Shown here: positions 8,001 through 12,218 of the stretch, one piece after another | Layout: each line of letters starts with the position of its first letter | How positions within the stretch are numbered: the stretch's first letter is position 1 | DNA from: Butyrivibrio sp. UBA3740 | GTDB lineage: Bacteria; Bacillota; Clostridia; Lachnospirales; Lachnospiraceae | Reading direction: 5' to 3' | Assembly: GCA_002372465.1 (NCBI GenBank) | Contig: DFGW01000220.1 | Coordinates: forward strand, 1 to 12,218 | Length of the DNA stretch: 12,218 nt | The notes under the pieces: model-generated | Seen by the model: only the letters and a program-made list of their open reading frames with translations | Told to the model about the DNA's origin: nothing | Databases searched by the model: none | Program-made: the position numbers and the translations under genes

Positions 8001-10369
8001 TGCAAATAAGCGCTGTTCAGACAAGCGCAGATGGCGGTGTGAATTATATTGCTCCTGCCTGGAGTTCAAGTAACAGCAAGGTTGTTTATTGCGAAACAGA
8101 TGCAGCTAATCCTAACCTTGTGACCCTGGTTCCCCTTGCCAAGGGAGTTGCCAATATTACCTGTACAGCAAGGGATGGATCCGGCAAGAAGGCTGTGCTC
8201 AAGGTTACTGTGGCGCAGCATGTCACATCCATTAAGGTAAAAGGCCAGAAGTATGTAGCTGCGGGAAGAAGTGCAACCTTTACAGCATCTGTACTTCCGG
8301 GAACTGCCAATAACAGGGGAGTGACCTGGGATTTTGCAGATCCTGCCGACCCTGAAGATCCTGAAAAGAGTAAGACCTACGAAGGCATTACGATAAATCC
8401 AAATAACGGACTTGTTACTGTTGCAAATGGGATAACCCCGGATGGACTTATCTATGCCAGGGCGAGAGCAAAGGACGGGGCTGTAGATGAAGATGGAGAT
8501 ACCATCTATGGCTGTTTAGCCTTTGAGGTTCATGACAGGGCAGCTAAAGTAACCGCAGTCGTGGATCCAAATTATTCCAGGGTCATAGCAACAACGGCAA
8601 AGGGAACTTACCAAAATACCACAAAGATCATTGCACAGCCCTGCGACAAGACCGGAGCCTTTAATGGCACCTATGTTTCTTTTAAATCCGGAAATACAAG
8701 TGTTGCCACAGTAGAAACTGATGAAACTGATCCTAACGTGGCTATAGTAAAAGCTGTTGGCAAGGGCACGGCGGTCATTACCGCAACAGCTCAGGACGGC
8801 TCGAAAAAGTCTGCAAGCGTAGTTATAAAGGTGCTTCAGTTGGCGGAGACTGTTACAGTTAACGGTCAGTTCAACGTGGCTCTTGGAACAAAAGCTACGT
8901 ACAGGGCGACAGTCCTGCCTTCTAGAACCAACAATAAGGCCGTGAAATGGTATCTTGCAGATCCTGAGACCGGGAACCTTTATGCAGATGGAGAAGGACC
9001 TGAGGGAGTGACCATCAATCAGACTACCGGCGTAGTGAAGGTGGCAGAGCGGGACGCCCTTGTGGGAACCCGGGTTGGCCTTGTGGCTCTGGCGACAGAC
9101 AACGGCAGTGAGCCGGCTGTCAATCCTGCAAAGAGCGAAGTTTACAGATTTGAGATATCCAAAGCAAGGACAGGGTCCGTTGGCATATACGCCGGGGAGG
9201 ACATCCCCGAAGACATGAAGGAGGTATATAACCTTCCGGGCTATGACGGCACCAAGAAGCTGACAGCCTTCAGGCTCTATGACACAGATATTATCAAGAA
9301 TAACGACTATACAGAGAACAGGATTGAATTGACAAGTAAAGTCTTCTGCACCTTGGGTGGCGTGCCCGTCGATATCTCTGATCAGATTTTTGCCAGGTGG
9401 ACCAGTAGCAACGAAAAGGTTGCGATAGTATGGGTAGACCCTGATGGCAAGGTATTTGTTGAAGGACTTAAGCCCGGAAGCGCTAAGATTACCTGTACAG
9501 CACTTGATGGCTCAGGTAAAAAAGCCAGTGTAAAAGTCACTGTTATCAAACCTGTTTCCGAAATACGTATCGAGGTGGCCAACAACCTGACCTACCGTGG
9601 AAGATACACCGGCGTGGCAAAAGGGCCCTATGCAGACATAGCCAGGGGATATACCACCAAGGCAAGGGTAAGTGTGGGCAGCGCCTATGGAACACCTACC
9701 GTTTCAAAAGTTAAGTGGGATTATGACTATGAGGTCTATGCCGGTGGAAGATTCCGGACTCTTGAAGATGCCCTTATTGAAGCCTATGAGGATGCATCCT
9801 ATAGCACCCGGGAGGCAGAAGCCAAGGCAAAGAAGGTTGTAACCTACTGCAAGAACAACGGCCTGTTCTACTACTTCTCTAAGGGGAAGGTTACACCTAA
9901 CAGTGCGGCTGCTATGAATAACTCCATCAAGAGGTTTGAAAAATACGCTGATTACAGTCTGGGGGAAAGAAGCATGTATGACTATATTGCTGTAGTTGTG
10001 AAGGCTTCAGCCACAGATGGAACAGGGTATAGTGACACTAAGCGATACCTCGTCAGAGAGGCAGTAAAGAGCTATAAGCTAGGATATCCTGAGAATCGCG
10101 TGGATCTAAGACCCAGGAAGACTCAGGTGGTTGAGATAAGGACTAACGTGGATGACTATGAGGGAATGCGGGACTTAAGTAGTGGAGAAAAGCCTGAGTA
10201 CGTCGTTGCCAGCAGTAATCCCGATATAGCATTTGGAATCGTGCCCTATAACAACGATCCTAAAAAGGTTCAGGTGGTGGGGATGAACAAAGGAAATGCA
10301 ACTCTTACCATTACAGCACAGGATGGTTCTAACAAAAAGACAACAATACAGGTTTATGTTGGCTATTGA
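5030..10369 (+). CDS. Secreted subtilisin-family (S8) serine protease with I9-like propeptide and multiple Ig-like domains
   Basis: A 1,779-residue exported endopeptidase. Residues 1-28 are a signal peptide (MVRKGFKN, then a hydrophobic core; cleavage after AVA). Residues 29-146 are strongly acidic (46 D/E and 5 K/R by hand count). About 192-259 is an inhibitor-I9-like propeptide (VDSDEDAQ...SYGLAT...IEPNYL). The S8 catalytic domain runs from about 300 to 575 with all key residues: D337 (VIDSG), H382 (GHGTH), oxyanion N483 (MGND) and S547 (GTSMATP). A beta-rich, chitobiase-C-like segment (about 578-735) follows, then about nine BIG_2-like Ig domains (741-1779) with recurring ITCTAxDGSGKK. One (about 1509-1679) holds a helical insert. 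I see no LPxTG, SLH, choline-binding or transmembrane anchor, so attachment, if any, is through the Ig-like domains. The stop overlaps the ribosome binding site of the lipoprotein gene. Substrate unknown: nutrient protein, surface protein maturation or adhesion are all possible. Confidence 0.95.
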   Translation: MVRKGFKNLISSVLIAAMIIQSGNVAVASEPLDESQPLSRENEGLVLMGETGEPMAEEGSEGDGDSAELSDESGTTDGEKDDSSEAGVSGEDDIENEPEEGMDFSAEGIRDESEEETIEDTDADMESAEDTLENGAGEKDLLEEKSLPEGIKGMPEGYVLSRSQLEMKGSAREHDCLENLKDLVEGEDYVKDQVITLVDSDEDAQLIAEAYSGVVLDYSYGLATISLADSGLSVYDAFAYCLDEDLELPFIEPNYLTYDTEPVEDVDMLLRSSKLMTAGAEVPADNGFSDRWWVDGIQDTFLNPESDGYQWHHDMINTFSAWGVTTGTSDITVAVIDSGITPGHYDFINDPWADNQPTVTQKYVYKELHPSTTESENDIIGHGTHVAGILAGRINGNLGAGVAPGVNILAMKASYGSRGNVEDASIIRAINYAASDKDESEGSGTRADIINLSLGSLTYSQSYETAVRNAYENGVTIVAAMGNDGNNTMNYPAAYDHVIGVCSVDASGNRSSFSNYGEWADISAPGSKIFSADYDEYDAYVTDSGTSMATPIVSGACALYMSAVGHVDPDTMERVLKRAVTGSAGDGTGAGIIDLAKLFNGDTTAPRITVKANDDFVDDDVDNRTVVGEVQEGSTYTLSYDVASDSQISFTPLNFGGAAQANNNTKIVFTTNGKAPSVYNGNVLNGEVAQGEITVNDLTGELTGRKKVTLKAAAVTGMGVMGKVSTLVFYVDPSLETKAEALEDTITVTINNVPQKMVAGKSVTLNATVESDDKTKAVSQKVIWRIEGYSGGDLSGAKIDSSKGILTTVSGKQGIINISCTTADGRATTYASIEVTGIYPVKSIGVQASRTTLTLDYGEDYAGDEDKPYLSVVNVSSMFDTAGHDLLTNQNYSYADKSLQWISSNEAVARVIAISGDGELPYAKVKAVGVGNATITCKVLDGSGKYARVTLKVVPDANRKVQSIKLYEGSLVTEASVPITSATLYAKENSMQISAVQTSADGGVNYIAPAWSSSNSKVVYCETDAANPNLVTLVPLAKGVANITCTARDGSGKKAVLKVTVAQHVTSIKVKGQKYVAAGRSATFTASVLPGTANNRGVTWDFADPADPEDPEKSKTYEGITINPNNGLVTVANGITPDGLIYARARAKDGAVDEDGDTIYGCLAFEVHDRAAKVTAVVDPNYSRVIATTAKGTYQNTTKIIAQPCDKTGAFNGTYVSFKSGNTSVATVETDETDPNVAIVKAVGKGTAVITATAQDGSKKSASVVIKVLQLAETVTVNGQFNVALGTKATYRATVLPSRTNNKAVKWYLADPETGNLYADGEGPEGVTINQTTGVVKVAERDALVGTRVGLVALATDNGSEPAVNPAKSEVYRFEISKARTGSVGIYAGEDIPEDMKEVYNLPGYDGTKKLTAFRLYDTDIIKNNDYTENRIELTSKVFCTLGGVPVDISDQIFARWTSSNEKVAIVWVDPDGKVFVEGLKPGSAKITCTALDGSGKKASVKVTVIKPVSEIRIEVANNLTYRGRYTGVAKGPYADIARGYTTKARVSVGSAYGTPTVSKVKWDYDYEVYAGGRFRTLEDALIEAYEDASYSTREAEAKAKKVVTYCKNNGLFYYFSKGKVTPNSAAAMNNSIKRFEKYADYSLGERSMYDYIAVVVKASATDGTGYSDTKRYLVREAVKSYKLGYPENRVDLRPRKTQVVEIRTNVDDYEGMRDLSSGEKPEYVVASSNPDIAFGIVPYNNDPKKVQVVGMNKGNATLTITAQDGSNKKTTIQVYVGY
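7250..10366 (+). repeat. Tandem Ig-like (BIG_2-type) domain-coding repeats inside the protease gene
   Basis: About nine domains of roughly 100 residues can be delimited from recurring motifs. Approximate protein boundaries are 741-838, 840-957, 961-1063, 1064-1171, 1173-1270, 1272-1380, 1382-1508, 1509-1679 and 1680-1779. Five end in a version of G-x-A-x-ITCTA-x-DGSGKKA-x-V-K-V (DNA near 7828, 8150, 8770, 9482 and 10298). The other four share VA-G-x-x-AT-x-x-A-x-V near the start and a x-NG-x-V-x-V turn. Nucleotide identity is low, so the repeats are old and not prone to recombination. Confidence 0.8.
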
Positions 10370-10371
10370 GG
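10368..10371 (+). promoter_or_regulatory. Ribosome binding site overlapping the protease stop codon
   Basis: GAGG overlaps the last two bases of the protease TGA (10367-10369) and stands 6 bases before the ATG at 10378. Ribosomes finishing the protease could reinitiate directly, coupling the amounts of the two proteins. It also argues against the in-frame TTG at 10366 as the start. Confidence 0.75.
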
Positions 10372-10377
10372 GAAAAG

Positions 10378-10776
10378 ATGTTAAAGAAAACTTTCAGAAA
10401 ATTCATAGTGGTAGCCCTTGCCATGGTCACATCTCTTTTTACCCTGCTGGGCTGTGGAAGCGCGGCTGAACCTGCCCCGGCGCAGCCTTCAGGCGCTGCA
10501 TCTTCTGCTTCGGACGATTCTGCCCCTCAAGATCAGCAGACTGATCCTGCTTATGGCGATGAGCAGGAGGTAACCGAAGGTGCAGAACTTTTGTGCCTTG
10601 CAGAGACAAAGGAAGAAGCACAGAAGATAGCTGACCTGTACGGCATAGAACTGGTGGACTTTGGGTACGGAGTTGCAACCTTTCATACTGACAGGGATCC
10701 TGAAGGGGTTATAAAGGAAGGCCTTGAAAAGGGTTATCCCGAGCTGTCCATAAACGGAACCAGCAAGCTCTATTAA
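10378..10776 (+). CDS. Lipoprotein with a stand-alone I9-like propeptide domain; putative inhibitor or chaperone of the upstream protease
   Basis: A 132-residue lipoprotein: basic N-terminus (MLKKTFRK), hydrophobic core and lipobox LLGC with the lipidated Cys at 26. Residues 27-68 are an A/P/S/D/Q-rich flexible linker. Residues 69-132 resemble the propeptide of the upstream protease: protein positions 71-103 align without gaps to protease 194-226 with 12 identities (hand count), including EEAQ-x-IA, Y88, D94, and YG-x-AT at 97-101. After a 2-residue gap, EL and a final LY also match the propeptide end. Subtilase propeptides fold the enzyme and then inhibit it, with the C-terminal tail lying in the active cleft; this protein ends exactly there with a free SKLY. 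I infer a membrane-anchored trans-acting inhibitor or foldase. It lies 8 bases after the protease stop. Lipoprotein nature is firm; function is inference. Confidence 0.88.
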   Translation: MLKKTFRKFIVVALAMVTSLFTLLGCGSAAEPAPAQPSGAASSASDDSAPQDQQTDPAYGDEQEVTEGAELLCLAETKEEAQKIADLYGIELVDFGYGVATFHTDRDPEGVIKEGLEKGYPELSINGTSKLY

Positions 10777-10797
10777 ACACGAATCGTAAATTCTTTG

Positions 10798-10825
10798 GGC
10801 GGAGGCGTAGTAGCCTTCGCCTTTT
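10798..10825 (+). terminator. Intrinsic terminator after the lipoprotein gene
   Basis: GGCGGAGGC pairs with GCCTTCGCC (9 bp, one G-U) around the loop GTAGTA and is followed by TTTT. It lies 21 bases after the lipoprotein stop and closes the protease-lipoprotein unit, separating it from leuS. The T run is short (four, then GGTT), so some readthrough is possible. Confidence 0.85.
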
Positions 10826-10827
10826 GG

Positions 10828-10856
10828 TTGCAATCACAGGGAAATAGCTGTAAAAT
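10828..10856 (+). promoter_or_regulatory. Candidate sigma-A promoter of leuS
   Basis: TTGCAA (10828-10833; 4 of 6) and TAAAAT (10851-10856; 5 of 6) have exactly 17 bases between them and start just after the terminator. The predicted leader of about 57 bases is too short for a T-box. A second -10-like TTTAAT at 10886 lacks a partner. Confidence 0.5.
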
Positions 10857-10919
10857 TTGTAAATAGTCTGTTTTGGAAAAACACATTTAATAAGAAAGAA
10901 ATTAAGGAGTAGCACAGTT

Positions 10920-12218
10920 ATGGCAGAAGTTTACAATCACCACGCGGTGGAGAAGAAGTGGCAGGAGTATTGGGCAGCCCACGATACCTTTAAGACAGAT
11001 GTCTGGGATTTTTCCAAGCCCAAGTATTATGCTTTGGATATGTTCCCATATCCTTCAGGAGTAGGACTCCATGCCGGACATCCGGAAGGATATACAGCAA
11101 CAGATATTATGTCCCGTATGAAGAGAATGCAGGGCTATAACGTACTGCATCCCATGGGATATGATTCTTTTGGTCTTCCTGCGGAGCAGTATGCTGTAAC
11201 AACAGGTAATCATCCTGCCGGATTTACAGAGAAGAACATCGAGACCTTCTCAAAACAGCTTAAGGAACTTGGATTTGACTATGACTGGTCCAAGATGATC
11301 GCAACCAGTGATCCCAAGTTCTATAAGTGGACTCAGTGGATTTTCAAGAAGCTCTATGAAGCCGGATATGCCAAGCATATTGATATGCCTGTTAACTGGT
11401 GCGAGGAACTGGGAACAGTTCTTTCCAATGATGAAGTTATAGATGGTAAGTCTGAGCGTGGCGGATACCCTGTTGTCAAGAAGATGATGAAGCAGTGGGT
11501 AATCGACCAGCAGGCTTTTGCCGAGGAGCTTTTGGACGGCCTTAACGAGATCGACTGGCCTGAGTCAACCAAGGAGATACAGCGCAACTGGATCGGTAAG
11601 TCAACAGGTGTAGAGGTAGACTTCAAGATCGTTGGTGGCGGAGAGTTCTCAATCTTCACAACCTGTATCGAGACAATTTACGGAATTACCTTTATGGTTC
11701 TTGCTCCCGACGGGGATATCGTTAAGGGACTTATGGACCGCGTAGAGAACCCTGAAGAGGTTCAGGCATATATCGATGAGACACTTAAGAAGAACGACCT
11801 TGATCGTACTGACCTTAACAAGACCAAGTCAGGATGTCCTCTTAAAGGCCTTTATGCCATCAACCCTGTAAATGGCAAGGAAGTACCTCTTTTCATCGGA
11901 GACTTCGTTCTTGCCAGCTATGGAACAGGTGCTGTTATGGCTGTTCCTGCTCATGACCAGAGAGACTTTGAATATGCAGAGGTTCACAAGCTTCCGCTTA
12001 TCCAGGTTATCAACAATGCAGAAGGCACTGTAGATATTTCAGGTCATGCCTTTGAGAAACAGGATTACCTTGGCAAGGGATGCATCCTTATGAATTCTGA
12101 GGAATTCGACGGACTGACTGTTGAGGAAGCCAAGAAAGCTATTACTAAGAAGCTTGTGGATATGGGTGTTGCCAGAGAGAAGGTCAACTACCATTTCCGT
12201 GAGTGGATCTTTGCAAGA
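10920..12218 (+). CDS. leuS: Leucyl-tRNA synthetase, N-terminal 433 residues (3' end outside window)
   Basis: Class I aminoacyl-tRNA synthetase charging tRNA-Leu in the cytoplasm. Visible are the N-terminal KKWQEYW segment, the Rossmann-fold signature MFPYPSG (41-47) and HAGH (51-54, the HIGH motif), then HPMGYDSFGLPAEQYA. The zinc-region equivalent MPVNWCEELGTVLSNDEV and the CP1 editing domain follow. In CP1 the Thr-rich loop reads FTTCIETIYG (246-255) instead of the common TTRPDT-F/L-G. T247, T248 and T252 are kept, and the GTGAVMAVPAHDQRD motif with its catalytic Asp is intact. The fragment ends at REWIFAR, just before the expected QRYWGEPIP, so KMSKS and the anticodon domain lie outside. 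ATG is preceded by AAGGAG (10904-10909) at 10 bases. Its own promoter and the terminator upstream make it separate from the protease unit. Confidence 0.98.
   Translation, partial: MAEVYNHHAVEKKWQEYWAAHDTFKTDVWDFSKPKYYALDMFPYPSGVGLHAGHPEGYTATDIMSRMKRMQGYNVLHPMGYDSFGLPAEQYAVTTGNHPAGFTEKNIETFSKQLKELGFDYDWSKMIATSDPKFYKWTQWIFKKLYEAGYAKHIDMPVNWCEELGTVLSNDEVIDGKSERGGYPVVKKMMKQWVIDQQAFAEELLDGLNEIDWPESTKEIQRNWIGKSTGVEVDFKIVGGGEFSIFTTCIETIYGITFMVLAPDGDIVKGLMDRVENPEEVQAYIDETLKKNDLDRTDLNKTKSGCPLKGLYAINPVNGKEVPLFIGDFVLASYGTGAVMAVPAHDQRDFEYAEVHKLPLIQVINNAEGTVDISGHAFEKQDYLGKGCILMNSEEFDGLTVEEAKKAITKKLVDMGVAREKVNYHFREWIFAR

Noticed and set aside
7828..10339. Recurring motif possibly indicating DNA repeats or a CRISPR-like array
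   Set aside because: The recurrence is at protein level (ITCTA-DGSGKK) with diverged codons and irregular spacing of about 300-800 bases; these are Ig-like domains.
10366..10377. In-frame TTG start overlapping the protease stop for the lipoprotein gene
   Set aside because: The GAGG ribosome binding site lies inside it; the ATG at 10378 is properly spaced and begins a standard lipoprotein signal MLKK.
10886..10891. TTTAAT as the -10 of leuS
   Set aside because: No acceptable -35 at 16-18 bases upstream; the TTGCAA/TAAAAT pair at 10828-10856 with 17-base spacing is better.

Overview
The window (12,218 bases) reads as chromosomal DNA of a Gram-positive anaerobe of the Clostridia, most likely a Lachnospiraceae member. 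This is inferred from strong AGGAGG-type ribosome binding sites, GTG starts, a methyl-accepting chemotaxis protein, a HelD-type helicase, a lipoprotein lacking any outer-membrane context, and the style of the leucyl-tRNA synthetase. The genus cannot be fixed from the sequence alone. All supported genes lie on the + strand and coding density is high. I see no mobile element, CRISPR array, tRNA or rRNA.

Layout. (1) Positions 1-1372: the 3' end of a chemotaxis receptor gene, an unrecognised 99-residue protein and a small flavodoxin are tightly spaced and closed by a near-perfect intrinsic terminator. (2) Positions 1409-4834: a three-gene run encodes a HelD-like superfamily 1 helicase (RNA polymerase recycling factor family), an alpha/beta hydrolase and a stand-alone CinA C-terminal-type amidohydrolase. 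(3) Positions 4902-10825: a self-contained unit has a candidate promoter with a perfect 15-bp palindrome over its -35 box, and a terminator-like hairpin inside the 5' leader. It then encodes a 1,779-residue secreted subtilisin-family (S8) protease carrying about nine Ig-like domains, and, 8 bases after its stop, a 132-residue lipoprotein, followed by a terminator. (4) Positions 10828-12218: a promoter and the first 433 codons of leuS.

The most interesting point is in region 3. The C-terminal half of the small lipoprotein aligns without gaps over 33 residues (12 identical by my hand count) with the propeptide (inhibitor I9-like) region of the neighbouring protease. The pair therefore looks like a large secreted subtilase encoded with its own membrane-tethered, stand-alone propeptide: a trans-acting inhibitor or folding chaperone at the cell surface. 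The palindrome at the promoter and the hairpin between promoter and start codon suggest tight control of this unit. The protease has an intact catalytic set (D337, H382, N483, S547), a highly acidic stretch between signal peptide and propeptide, and two alternating types of Ig-like domain, one of which carries an unusual helical insert.
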